A DNA stretch of 64,000 bases from Buchnera aphidicola (Melanaphis sacchari) (GTDB taxonomy: Bacteria > Pseudomonadota > Gammaproteobacteria > Enterobacterales > Enterobacteriaceae). The translations under genes and the position numbers were made by a program. This document shows positions 48,572-59,728 of this stretch, piece by piece; position 1 is the stretch's first letter; each line of letters opens with the position of its first letter. Below the pieces are notes generated by a model. The model was not told the origin of the DNA. It saw nothing but the letters and a program-made list of their open reading frames with translations, and ran no database searches. The stretch is from positions 496,001 to 560,000 of the forward strand of contig NZ_CP029161.1 in the NCBI RefSeq assembly GCF_003096055.1. The letters run 5' to 3'.

Positions 48572-49933
48572 CTAAATAAATATTTTATTTAATTCATTAT
48601 AAGAATTTAAGTAATTACTTTTTTCTGCTTGTTTTTGTTGTAAAAAATTTTGTAGTAAAGGCCACATTTTAATAGCACGATCTAAAATAGGATCATTCCC
48701 AGAAACATAAGCGCCTATATTAATTAAATCTTTATTTCTTTGATATACAGAAACTAACTGCTTAAAATAACAAGATTGACGATATTGTTGATCATTAACA
48801 ATTTCGGGCATAACACGACTAATAGAAGATTCAATATCAATTGCAGGATAATGCCCCAAATCTGCATAGTAACGAGACAATAAAATATGACCATCTAATA
48901 TAGAACGACAAAGATGCGCAATAGGATCTTCTTGATCTTCTTCGTTTTCAGTTAAAATTGTATAAAAAGCAGTAATAGATCCATTATTACTTAAATTTCC
49001 AGCACGCTCTACTAAAATCGGGATTTTTGAAAATATAGATGATGGATAACCCTTGGATACTGGAAGCTCGCCCAACGATAACGATACTTCTCTTTGTGCC
49101 ATTGCATAACGTGTTAACGAATCCATAATTAATAAAACATTTTTACCTTTCTGACAAAAATATTCTGCTATATTTGTAGCATATGATGCAGCTTCAATTT
49201 GAGATAAAGGCGATACATCCGCTGGGGCAGCAATAACAACAGATTTTAACAATCCATCTAAACCTAATATGTTTTGTATAAAATATTTTACTTCTCTTCC
49301 TCTTTCTCCAATTAAAGCAATAATAATAATATCAGCTTGAGTATATCTTGACATCATACCAAGTAAAATGCTTTTTCCAACACCTGAACTAGAAAAAATA
49401 CCTATTCTTTGACCAAGACCAATAGTAATAAGACCGTTTATAGCACGTATACCAGTATCTAAAATTGTATTAATTGGTTTTCTATCTAATGGATTAATAT
49501 TATTTTTTTTTGGAATTTTAAAAATTTTTTGATCAAATTCAGGCTTTCCATCCAATGGGTTACCCCTGCTGTCTAACACTCTTCCTAATAATTCTATTCC
49601 TAATGGAATTTTATTAAAAATATAATTCATATTTTTAGATATTTTTAAAAATACTCGAGCTCCAGGAAAAACACCATAAATTTCTTCAAAAGAAAATAAT
49701 AAAGTCTTTTCTCCTTTAAATCCAACTACTTTAGCGTTAATATTTGATAATTTTCCATCTATTATTCTTTCGATAAAACAGTGAGCTCCAATTGGAGCAT
49801 TTAAACCCGTAGTTTCTAATACCAAGCCATTAATACTAATGAGACGACCATAATAAATAATATTAGACAATTTATTAACTTTATTTTCGAACAAAGAAAT
49901 TTTTTTTAATATTTTAGAAAATCTTAATTTCAT
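48572..49933 (-). CDS. fliI: Flagellar export ATPase FliI
   Basis: The 453-residue ATPase (E. coli 457) is related to F1-beta. Walker A is SSSGVGKSILLG (about 179-190), the following IGERGREVKYFI (about 209-220) is intact, Walker B lies in VLLIMDSLTRYAMAQRE (about 259-275), and VERAGN contributes the arginine region. All catalytic elements are kept, unlike the decayed motor residues of FliG. It overlaps fliH by 1 base. Confidence 0.97.
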   Translation of the reverse strand: MKLRFSKILKKISLFENKVNKLSNIIYYGRLISINGLVLETTGLNAPIGAHCFIERIIDGKLSNINAKVVGFKGEKTLLFSFEEIYGVFPGARVFLKISKNMNYIFNKIPLGIELLGRVLDSRGNPLDGKPEFDQKIFKIPKKNNINPLDRKPINTILDTGIRAINGLITIGLGQRIGIFSSSGVGKSILLGMMSRYTQADIIIIALIGERGREVKYFIQNILGLDGLLKSVVIAAPADVSPLSQIEAASYATNIAEYFCQKGKNVLLIMDSLTRYAMAQREVSLSLGELPVSKGYPSSIFSKIPILVERAGNLSNNGSITAFYTILTENEEDQEDPIAHLCRSILDGHILLSRYYADLGHYPAIDIESSISRVMPEIVNDQQYRQSCYFKQLVSVYQRNKDLINIGAYVSGNDPILDRAIKMWPLLQNFLQQKQAEKSNYLNSYNELNKIFI

Positions 49934-50598
49934 TAAAATTCCTCTGAGTAAATAAGACGACTTAATTCCTTATATCTCGCATTAATAGTATTTTCCAAGT
50001 TACTATTTTCTGATTGAATTTTAAATCCATTAATATCTATATCAGTACTATAAACTAATTGAAATTTATAACTACTTAAAGAATCAACTAATATTTTTTC
50101 TAATATTTTTTTATTATTTGGATGAATAAATAATTTTGGTTTTATCAGAAAAGTATTGCTATTAATAGTATTTCTTATTTTTTCTGATAAAATAGATTTA
50201 TCTATATCAATTTTTTCTCCAATGATATAAGAAGAAAAAATTAATGCTGTTTTTAACAAACGCGAAAATAAAATTTTTTCGAATTCGGAAATAGCATGAT
50301 CTAAACTTTTACACAATATATTTAATTTATTTTTTAAGAATTTATTATTCTCGATTTGTTTTTGAAATCCATCTTGAAATCCTAATTTATATAAATTTTT
50401 ATCAGTTGATTCATTACTAATATTTTTTATTTGATTATTTTCATTTTGATCATTTTTAAATTTTTTAATAATATGAAAATCTTTTTTTGTAAAAAAACCT
50501 AAATCATACAATACGTTATCAATGTTTTCATTATTTTTTAAAGCAATCTCTTGAGGATACCATTTGTTCCATTTTCTTTGAACATCTGTGTCAAACAT
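49933..50598 (-). CDS. fliH: Flagellar export stator FliH
   Basis: The 221-residue protein (E. coli 228) regulates FliI and ties it to FliN. The N-terminal WNKWYPQEI (about 10-18), which mediates docking, is conserved. A helical region with the YKLGFQDGFQKQ segment follows, and the C-terminal domain (about 120-221) resembles the F1 delta/b stalk. It overlaps fliG by 8 bases and fliI by 1, so it is translationally coupled. Confidence 0.93.
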   Translation of the reverse strand: MFDTDVQRKWNKWYPQEIALKNNENIDNVLYDLGFFTKKDFHIIKKFKNDQNENNQIKNISNESTDKNLYKLGFQDGFQKQIENNKFLKNKLNILCKSLDHAISEFEKILFSRLLKTALIFSSYIIGEKIDIDKSILSEKIRNTINSNTFLIKPKLFIHPNNKKILEKILVDSLSSYKFQLVYSTDIDINGFKIQSENSNLENTINARYKELSRLIYSEEF

Positions 50599-51586
50599 AA
50601 TATTTTCCTAAACTGTCTAACGCAAAAACTCCATTATCTATAATATTTTTAGCCATCATTAAAACTAATTTTTGTTCATTTTGTATAGCTTTTTTAGAAA
50701 TATATGACTTTTTTTCTAAATGTATAGATAATTCTTTTGCTCGTTCTTGGTTCATATTCTTAAAAAACTTTTCTCTTATCATTAAATCAGTACCTTGCAA
50801 AGCAATATATAACTTTTCTTGATCTAAGTTTTCTATCAAGCAGCTGATCACTGTATCATCTAAATGTATTATATTTTTAAATAAAAACATTTCTTTAATA
50901 ATCTGACAGGATATATTTTTATTATGTAAACTAATTTTTTTTAAAATATTTTTTTCATATTCTATTTTCATAGAATGTAAAATTTTTGCGACACATTTTA
51001 TGCCGCCTTTATCTGAAAAAAGATTATTTTTTTCTTGTAAAAAATTATCTATTATATTATTTAAATCAGACAAATTAGATTCTTTAATACCATTAAACTC
51101 AACCATTCTTAAAATTATTTCAGAACATTTTTCTTCATTAAAATGCGAAATAATTTTAGCAGCATGTTTTTTTTCTAAATTAACTACTATACTAGTAATA
51201 ACTTGAGGATGTTGCTGATCTAATAAATGCGCCACCTTTTCTGATGGCATGGAATTTAAAGTTTTAATACAATTTTTTATTTTTTGAAATTCTAATACTT
51301 TATTTAATAATTCGTTACCTTTTTGATTACCCAAACACTTAGTCAGAATATCATTAATATAATCCGTACTATTATTAGAAATAACACTATTATTTTTAAT
51401 AAAAAGATGGTGACATTCAGATAATACTATGTTCAAAATTGAATCAGGCACTTGATTACAATCAAGCATAGAAATAACTAATTCTTGTACTTCAAAAGGA
51501 GTTAAATATTTTAATATCTCTGATGCTTGATCTACCCCAATTGACATTAACAAAATTGCACTTTTTTTAACACCATTTAAATTCAT
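50591..51586 (-). CDS. fliG: Flagellar switch protein FliG, torque residues lost
   Basis: FliG has 331 residues, identical in length to E. coli, and aligns without net gaps at the C-terminus. The N-domain binding FliF, the middle domain (EKVAHLLDQQHPQ near 120-132, matching the EHPQ region) and the C-domain are all present. The five conserved charged residues that meet the MotA stator are all substituted: K264Q, R281E, D288I, D289H and R297S. So it can still build the ring but should not rotate. It overlaps fliF by 4 bases and fliH by 8. Confidence 0.95.
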   Translation of the reverse strand: MNLNGVKKSAILLMSIGVDQASEILKYLTPFEVQELVISMLDCNQVPDSILNIVLSECHHLFIKNNSVISNNSTDYINDILTKCLGNQKGNELLNKVLEFQKIKNCIKTLNSMPSEKVAHLLDQQHPQVITSIVVNLEKKHAAKIISHFNEEKCSEIILRMVEFNGIKESNLSDLNNIIDNFLQEKNNLFSDKGGIKCVAKILHSMKIEYEKNILKKISLHNKNISCQIIKEMFLFKNIIHLDDTVISCLIENLDQEKLYIALQGTDLMIREKFFKNMNQERAKELSIHLEKKSYISKKAIQNEQKLVLMMAKNIIDNGVFALDSLGKYYV

Positions 51587-53289
51587 TTTTTATCACTCAT
51601 CCATTGACGAATAATCGACGCTATAATACGTGGATTTTGATTAGATATATTACAAATTTGATGAATTAATTTATCTGTACTCAATTTTTTTTCAGTATTT
51701 GAAATATTTAATTTAGAAAATTTACTATCTTTTTCTAAACTTTTATTCTCCTTCTTTTTATTCTTTTTGTCTAATTCATTTTTTAAAATATTTTTTTCTA
51801 AATTACGATTTAAAAAAGAAGAAAAGAGACATTTTTTTAAAAAAAGAATGAAAAAAATGACAGAAATAAACCATGGTAATAAATCTAAAAATATGTCTTT
51901 AAAAAAATTCAATTGATTAGAATTACGCGATTTAATAGAAAAAATTTGATTTTTTTGAGAGAAATTTTCGTTAATAACGTGTACAGTATCACCTCTTAAT
52001 TTAGAAAAACCTATTGATTCGCATACTAAATTTTTAATATTTTTTATTTGCTCTAAAGTTAATGGAACTAATTTTCCCTTTTTATCTTTTACGTAATTTA
52101 TAACTACTGCAGCTGACAATCTTTTTACCTCTCCTATATTAGATTGAATATGGGATACAGTATGATTCAATTCGTAATTTATTGTATTATCACGATTAAT
52201 ATTAGAATTTAATAAAATATGATCATCTTTTAATTTTTTATTATCTTTTGCAGTATTAAAATTTTTTTGATTTTTATCATTGGATTGATAAATATGATTA
52301 TTTATATTTTTTTTAAAAAAATTTTCTTTTTTTGGTAATACATTATTAAAATAATCTTTTTTTTCATTTTTTATTTCATCATGAATAATACTTTGGCGGG
52401 ATCTTATTGATTGCTTCCCATAACGTGTATTCGGTGCGTAACTTTCTTGCGTCTTTTCTCTAGAGTTAAAATCTATTTGCGCTACAACTTGAGCATGAAC
52501 ATTACCTATTCCGAATAATGGTTCTAGAATACCTTTAATCTTGTTGCGATAACGAGATTCAACTTCTTCAGAATATTTTAGTTTTAAATCATTTATTTGA
52601 TTTGGTTCCAAAAAAGAGTGGTTTAGAAGTGTTCCGAATTGATCTACTATTGTTATATTATCTGTTGATAGACCAGATATGCTACTAGAAATTAAATGCA
52701 ATATGGCATTTGTTTGTTTTAAATCTAATTTTGCACCAGGTTTTAAAATTAAAAAAACAGAAGCAGATGGTTTTTTTTGATCTTGTAAAAATAATGAATC
52801 TTTTGGTAAAGCTATATGTATTCTAGCGTTTTTGATAACATTCATTTTTTGTATAGTACGAGAAATTTCTCCTTCTAAAGCACGTTGATAATTAATTTGT
52901 TCACTAAATTGACTTACTCCAAATTTTTCTTTATCTAATAATTCAAAACCAACCGAACTACTTGGGAGATTGTTTTCTGCCAAATATAAACGAATATTGT
53001 ATATATTTTCTTTCGGAACTAATAATTGCTTAGAATCTTCAGAGATTTGATAAGGAATTTTCATTTCGTTCAACTGATTTATAATAGCTCCTCCATCTTC
53101 ACTAGATAAATTACTATATAATACTTGATAATCCGGAGATTTTCGCCATACCGAAATTGAGATAGCAATAACTACTGATAACATTAATAAAATAATTAAA
53201 ATGCGTGAATTTTTAAAAAAATAGGATAAAAAATTACCAAATTTTTTTTTCTCTTCTGAAATAGACTCTTCTATAGCACTAAAATTCAT
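51583..53289 (-). CDS. fliF: Flagellar MS-ring protein FliF
   Basis: This 568-residue protein (E. coli 552) forms the MS ring housing the export gate. Two membrane helices frame the periplasmic part (about 27-47 and 444-462). The ring-building motifs are clear: YQVLYSNLSSEDGGAIINQL (about 53-72), FSEQINYQRALEGEISRTI (about 128-146) and ARIHIALPKDSLF. The C-terminal FliG-binding tail NPRIIASIIRQWM is well conserved. The loop around 300-370 is expanded and Asn/Lys-rich. It is the first minus-strand fli gene, divergent from fliE. Confidence 0.96.
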   Translation of the reverse strand: MNFSAIEESISEEKKKFGNFLSYFFKNSRILIILLMLSVVIAISISVWRKSPDYQVLYSNLSSEDGGAIINQLNEMKIPYQISEDSKQLLVPKENIYNIRLYLAENNLPSSSVGFELLDKEKFGVSQFSEQINYQRALEGEISRTIQKMNVIKNARIHIALPKDSLFLQDQKKPSASVFLILKPGAKLDLKQTNAILHLISSSISGLSTDNITIVDQFGTLLNHSFLEPNQINDLKLKYSEEVESRYRNKIKGILEPLFGIGNVHAQVVAQIDFNSREKTQESYAPNTRYGKQSIRSRQSIIHDEIKNEKKDYFNNVLPKKENFFKKNINNHIYQSNDKNQKNFNTAKDNKKLKDDHILLNSNINRDNTINYELNHTVSHIQSNIGEVKRLSAAVVINYVKDKKGKLVPLTLEQIKNIKNLVCESIGFSKLRGDTVHVINENFSQKNQIFSIKSRNSNQLNFFKDIFLDLLPWFISVIFFILFLKKCLFSSFLNRNLEKNILKNELDKKNKKKENKSLEKDSKFSKLNISNTEKKLSTDKLIHQICNISNQNPRIIASIIRQWMSDKK

Positions 53290-53494
53290 AAAATCTTCCT
53301 AATATAATAAGCTAATATAATGGTATAATTCACTTATAATTAAATTTCACTTGAAATAAAAACATTTCCTGATAAATTAGATATCTACAAAATTGTACTA
53401 ATACACATTAATTATAAGGTCATTTCAAATAGTAATTTAAAAAATTTTTATAATAAGATATGAATTAAGACTAAAAAAAATTTACGAGGAAGAT

Positions 53495-53779
53495 ATGTTT
53501 ATTGAAAATATTAAAGATCAAAGTATCTCTAAAGCAAGCAACTTATTAGAAAACAATTTAAATAAAAACAAAAAAAACAAAAAATTTTTTAATTGTTTTC
53601 AAACAGCAATAAATAATGCTCATAACATCGAAAAAAATGTTAAAAAAAATTATTCTGATATTTCTTTAAATGATGCAATGATAAATTTACAAAAAGCTTC
53701 TATTTCAATAGAATTAGCCATTCAGATAAGAAATAAAATTGTTTCAGCATATAAAGAAATAATGAACCAACAAATATAA
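53495..53779 (+). CDS. fliE: Flagellar hook-basal body protein FliE
   Basis: The 94-residue protein (E. coli 104) joins the MS ring/export gate to the rod. The C-terminal block is typical: SLNDAMINLQKASISIELAIQIRNKIVSAYKEIM (split around 56-91), while the N-terminal half is Lys/Asn-rich. GAGGAAG lies 5 bases before the ATG. It is divergent from fliF across 205 bases that contain TATAAT-like hexamers (for example near 53325) but no pair I would defend as a promoter. Confidence 0.94.
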   Translation: MFIENIKDQSISKASNLLENNLNKNKKNKKFFNCFQTAINNAHNIEKNVKKNYSDISLNDAMINLQKASISIELAIQIRNKIVSAYKEIMNQQI

Positions 53780-53792
53780 TTAAAAAAAATCC

Positions 53793-53821
53793 TGTTGTAC
53801 TTTATTTTTTTAAGTACAACA
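53793..53821 (+). terminator. fliE terminator
   Basis: TGTTGTACTT (53793-53802), loop TATTTTTTT, AAGTACAACA (53812-53821) form a perfect 10-bp stem starting 14 bases after the fliE stop. The T run is in the loop rather than after the stem. Confidence 0.6.
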
Positions 53822-53906
53822 TAATATTTCAAAATACGATATTTTTAATTTTATATGCAGTAAAATTTTTTAATTTATAAAAAATTATTTAAATAAATTT
53901 TATTTT

Positions 53907-53979
53907 TGGAGCTAAGCGGAATCGAACCGCTGACATCTTGCATGCCATGCAAGCGCTCTTCCATCTGAGCTATAGCCCC
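53907..53979 (-). tRNA. tRNA-Ala, anticodon GGC
   Basis: On the minus strand the acceptor GGGGCTA pairs with TAGCTCC. The anticodon stem CTTGC/GCAAG holds loop ATGGCAT (anticodon GGC), and the T stem is AGCGG/CCGCT. The gene is nearly identical to E. coli alaW/alaX, which also lie beside gltX. No CCA is encoded. It reads GCC/GCT codons. Confidence 0.97.
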
Positions 53980-53987
53980 AAAATATT

Positions 53988-54016
53988 ACAATATAAAAAC
54001 CCATGAATTCTGTCAA
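53988..54016 (-). promoter_or_regulatory. Promoter of tRNA-Ala
   Basis: On the minus strand a perfect TTGACA (54016-54011), 17-base spacer and TATTGT (53993-53988) precede the tRNA by 8 bases. It lies between the gltX stop and the tRNA, so the tRNA may be transcribed both alone and with gltX. Confidence 0.65.
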
Positions 54017-54045
54017 TTCATTTTTCTATAAAATTATATTCCTCT

Positions 54046-55491
54046 TTAAATAGATAATATTTCATTTTTTGAAAAATTTTTATTACTATTCTCGTTTTCA
54101 ATAAAATAAATTGCTTTTTTTAATCTCAATAAAATTTTTTTCTTGCCAACTAAAAACATTACAGAACTAATATTTGGAGAATACATATTTCCTGTTAGTA
54201 CAACGCGTAATAACATATTAATATCTTTTATTTTAATATTAAATTCAATCAATAAACTATTCATTATTAATGATAATTCTTCTATTTTCCAAATAGACAT
54301 TTTTTTTATTTTTTTATAAATATTTTTTAAAATATCATAATTATTTTTAGTTAAATATTTATCAGCTGCTATTTTATCAAAACTTTCAAAATCTTCATAA
54401 AAATATTTACAAGATTGTGCAAGTTCTTTCAAAGTATGATAACGCCCTTTAAATAGTTCTAGTAAATACTTTAAATCTGGTCCATTTTTTATATTGATAT
54501 TTATACGACTCATATAATTTTCGAAGATTTTAGAAATATACTTCGTCGGTAAATGATGTAAATAATATCTATTCAACCATAAAAGTTTTTGCATATTAAA
54601 AATACTAGAAGATTTACTGATAGAATCTAAAGTAAATAATTCTTGCATTTCTGATACATTAAAAATTTCTTGATTTCCAAAAGACCAGCCTAATCTTACT
54701 ATATAATTAAGTAATGCTTCTGGTAAAAAACCCTCTTCATAATACTTAATTATATCCATAGCGTGATTTCTTTTAGAAAATTTTTTTCCATTTTCATCAA
54801 ATATCATAGATACATGTGCATAAACAGGTATTTTAGCTCTTAGAGATTGTAAAATATTAATTTGACGAGGTGTATTATTTATATGATCTTCACCTCGAAT
54901 GACATGAGTTATTCCCATATCTAAGTCATCTATCACTACGCAAAAATTATAAGTAGGAATTTTATTAGAACGTTGAATAACAAGATCATCTAATTCTTTA
55001 TTATTAAAAGTAATTTTACCTCTAATTTTATCCTTAAAGGTAACTTGACCAAAAAGTGGATTTTTAAATCGAACTACATATTTTTCACTAATACTTTTTT
55101 GTTGCTTTAATTCTCTACATGTTCTACTATAACGTGGTTTTTCTCCTCTCGAAATTTGTTCTATGCGTTCTCTTTCTATTTTTTGAGGAGAGCAAAAACA
55201 TTTATAAGCACTTCCTTGTTCTAACATAGTTTGAATAACTTCTTTGTATCTTTCTAACCTTTTAGTTTGAAAATAAGGGCCTTCGTCCCAATCTATACCT
55301 AACCACTTTAATCCTCTTAAAATTGATGCGACAGAAATTGATTTAGATCGTAAAGAATCTGTATCTTCTATACGAAGTATAAATTTTCCATGATAATGAC
55401 GAGCAAATAACCATGCATATAAAGCAGTACGAATGCTACCAATATGCAAACTCCCAGTAGGACTAGGCGCAAAGCGAGTTTTAACTTTCAT
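54046..55491 (-). CDS. gltX: Glutamyl-tRNA synthetase
   Basis: This class I synthetase (481 residues; E. coli 471) begins [20 protein letters not shown] with the HIGH motif as HIGS. Zinc ligands Cys-X-Cys (YKCFCS, near 97-101) and Tyr/Cys in PRYSRTC are present. [18 protein letters not shown] (about 203-220) binds ATP, and the KMSKS loop reads KFSKRNH (about 237-243). The C-terminal anticodon-binding domain is full length. AAGGGGT precedes the ATG. tRNA-Ala follows on the same strand. Confidence 0.97.
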   Translation of the reverse strand: MKVKTRFAPSPTGSLHIGSIRTALYAWLFARHYHGKFILRIEDTDSLRSKSISVASILRGLKWLGIDWDEGPYFQTKRLERYKEVIQTMLEQGSAYKCFCSPQKIERERIEQISRGEKPRYSRTCRELKQQKSISEKYVVRFKNPLFGQVTFKDKIRGKITFNNKELDDLVIQRSNKIPTYNFCVVIDDLDMGITHVIRGEDHINNTPRQINILQSLRAKIPVYAHVSMIFDENGKKFSKRNHAMDIIKYYEEGFLPEALLNYIVRLGWSFGNQEIFNVSEMQELFTLDSISKSSSIFNMQKLLWLNRYYLHHLPTKYISKIFENYMSRININIKNGPDLKYLLELFKGRYHTLKELAQSCKYFYEDFESFDKIAADKYLTKNNYDILKNIYKKIKKMSIWKIEELSLIMNSLLIEFNIKIKDINMLLRVVLTGNMYSPNISSVMFLVGKKKILLRLKKAIYFIENENSNKNFSKNEILSI

Positions 55492-55645
55492 ATACCCCTT
55501 AATAAGTTATTAAATTATATTTTTTAAAATTTTTTAAAAAAAATATTAATTTTTTTAAAATTTACTAAATACATTAAATTTTAGATATAAATTTCATCGT
55601 AATGATTAAATTTACAACAAATAAGTGTTTTTTTAAAAAAAAAGA

Positions 55646-55673
55646 TTGACTCTATTTTTCTTATCTTTACAAT
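55646..55673 (+). promoter_or_regulatory. Promoter of tRNA-Val(UAC)-tRNA-Lys
   Basis: TTGACT (55646-55651), 16 bases, then TACAAT (55668-55673) lies 22 bases before tRNA-Val. Both hexamers match five of six consensus bases, good for this genome, and position supports it. Confidence 0.65.
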
Positions 55674-55695
55674 AAAAGAATAAACAAATAAATCG

Positions 55696-55771
55696 GGGTG
55701 ATTAGCTCAGTTGGTAGAGCTCTTCCTTTACACGGAAGAAGTCGGCGGTTCGAGTCCGTCATCACCCACCA
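55696..55771 (+). tRNA. tRNA-Val, anticodon TAC
   Basis: The acceptor GGGTGAT pairs with ATCACCC. The anticodon stem CTTCC/GGAAG has loop TTTACAC (anticodon TAC), and the T stem is CGGCG paired with CGTC plus a wobble position. Unlike the other tRNAs here, CCA is encoded (55769-55771). It is the first of a two-tRNA unit with tRNA-Lys 11 bases on, as in the E. coli lysT-valT group. Confidence 0.96.
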
Positions 55772-55782
55772 AAAATTCTTAA

Positions 55783-55855
55783 GGGTCGTTAGCTCAGTTG
55801 GTAGAGCAGTTGACTTTTAATCAATTGGTCGCAGGTTCAAATCCTGCACGACCCA
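55783..55855 (+). tRNA. tRNA-Lys, anticodon TTT
   Basis: The sequence is nearly identical to E. coli lysT: acceptor GGGTCGT/ACGACCC, anticodon stem TTGAC with loop TTTTAAT-type (anticodon TTT) and T stem GCAGG/CCTGC. The discriminator is A with no encoded CCA. It serves the very abundant AAA codons of this genome. Confidence 0.97.
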
Positions 55856-55905
55856 AAAATGTACTATATTTAACTTAATTAAAACATCTTTCATACTCTA
55901 CAATA

Positions 55906-58256
<2,351 letters not shown>

Positions 58257-59198
58257 ATGAATAAAATATACGAAGATAATTCATTAACAATTGGAAAAAC
58301 ACCGCTAGTTAGATTAAATAACATAGGAAAAGGAAATATTTTAGCAAAAATCGAATCTAGAAATCCAAGTTTTAGCGTGAAATGCAGAATTGGTGCTAAT
58401 ATGATATGGGATGCAGAAAAAAAAGGCTTATTAAAGAAAAATACAAAATTAATAGAAGCTACTAGCGGTAATACGGGAATAGCTTTAGCATATGTAGCAG
58501 CATCAAGAAATTATCAACTGACCCTAACAATGCCTGATTCAATGTCTATTGAAAGAAAAAAATTATTAAAATCTTTAGGAGCGAATTTAATTTTAACAAA
58601 TAGTCAAGATGGTATGCGAGGTGCTATTAATAAAGCTAATGAAATTGCATCTTCAGATATTAAAAATTATCTTTTATTAAAACAATTTGAAAATCCAGCT
58701 AATCCTGAAATACATGAAAAAACTACTGGTCCAGAAATATGGAATGATACTCTTGGAAATATAGATGTATTGATTTCTGGTGTAGGAACTGGAGGAACCA
58801 TTACAGGAATTACGCGATATATAAAAAATAAAAAAAATAAAAAAAACTTTATTAGTATCGCAGTAGAACCCTCCGAATCTCCTGTAATTACACAGTTTTT
58901 ATCAGGTAAAAAAATACAACCAGGAGTACATAAAATACAAGGAATTGGAGCTGGTTTTATTCCTAAAAACTTAGATTTGTCATTGATTGACAAAACAATA
59001 ACTGTATCAAGCACAGAAGCAATATTAAACGCTCGACGCATAATGCTCGAAGAAGGCATACTGGCTGGTATTTCTTCTGGTGCTGCTATAGCTGCTGCCT
59101 TGAAAATACAAAATCAAAAAAAATTTTTTAATAAAAATATAGTAGTAATATTACCTTCATCTGGAGAACGTTATTTAAGTACTGAATTATTTTCATGA
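58257..59198 (+). CDS. cysK: Cysteine synthase A
   Basis: This PLP enzyme makes cysteine from O-acetylserine and sulfide. The 313-residue protein (E. coli 323) has the PLP lysine in [19 protein letters not shown] (Lys near 42), the substrate loop [12 protein letters not shown] (about 67-78) and the phosphate cup [10 protein letters not shown] (about 176-185). GIGAGFIP and SSGAAIAAA are conserved. It is the first of a plus-strand run cysK-ptsH-ptsI-crr, as in E. coli. Confidence 0.97.
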   Translation: MNKIYEDNSLTIGKTPLVRLNNIGKGNILAKIESRNPSFSVKCRIGANMIWDAEKKGLLKKNTKLIEATSGNTGIALAYVAASRNYQLTLTMPDSMSIERKKLLKSLGANLILTNSQDGMRGAINKANEIASSDIKNYLLLKQFENPANPEIHEKTTGPEIWNDTLGNIDVLISGVGTGGTITGITRYIKNKKNKKNFISIAVEPSESPVITQFLSGKKIQPGVHKIQGIGAGFIPKNLDLSLIDKTITVSSTEAILNARRIMLEEGILAGISSGAAIAAALKIQNQKKFFNKNIVVILPSSGERYLSTELFS

Positions 59199-59319
59199 TT
59201 ATTTCAAAAGTAGTAAAAATTTTAACTAATACAATTTTTTTAATAAAAAGGATTTATTTTTTTATTATAAAAATTGTATTTATAAAAATGAAAAACCAGA
59301 AAATAAATAGGAAAAGAAA

Positions 59320-59577
59320 ATGTTACAAAATAAAATCACTATTAACTCATTACATGGATTACATACTCGCCCTGCAGCAGAATTTGTAAAAGAAGCAAAA
59401 AAATTTGTTTCTGAAATTTTTATTATTTATAAAGGAAAATCTATTAATGCAAAAAGTTTATTTAAAATTCAAACATTAGGTTTGGTTCAAGGTAGTATTA
59501 TTACATTATCAGCAGCAGGGAAAGATGAAAAAAAAGCTATTAAACATTTATCTAAAATAATGACAGAATTAGAATAA
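59320..59577 (+). CDS. ptsH: Phosphocarrier protein HPr
   Basis: HPr has 85 residues, exactly as in E. coli. The phospho-accepting His15 is in GLHTRPAA and Ser46 in AKSLFKIQ, both conserved. It receives phosphate from EI (ptsI) and passes it to sugar-specific EIIA domains such as crr. AGGA lies 8 bases before the ATG. It is 121 bases after cysK. Confidence 0.97.
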   Translation: MLQNKITINSLHGLHTRPAAEFVKEAKKFVSEIFIIYKGKSINAKSLFKIQTLGLVQGSIITLSAAGKDEKKAIKHLSKIMTELE

Positions 59578-59618
59578 ATCATAATTAAAGAAATAATTTA
59601 TGAATTTTTTATAAAATA

Positions 59619-59642
59619 CCGGAGGTTAAAAATTACTTCCGG
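59619..59642 (+). promoter_or_regulatory. Hairpin between ptsH and ptsI
   Basis: CCGGAGGT (59619-59626), loop TAAAAATT, ACTTCCGG (59635-59642) pair over 8 bases with one G-U. The G+C-rich stem is unusual here. It lies in a 151-base ptsH-ptsI gap, longer than in E. coli, and could attenuate or stabilise the ptsH transcript. There is no U-tract. Confidence 0.45.
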
Positions 59643-59728
59643 ATCATATTTATAAAAATAATATATTCGCCTGACACTAAATGTTTTCCCTTATCTAAAT
59701 CAATAAATTTATAGTCAAAGGTAATGTT

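Noticed and set aside
58667..59059. 130-codon minus-strand frame inside cysK
   Set aside because: Mirror of the conserved cysK frame with no known similarity or binding site.
59195..59389. 64-codon plus-strand frame between cysK and ptsH
   Set aside because: It overlaps the ptsH start in another frame and is a hydrophobic, A+T-driven sequence without a ribosome binding site.
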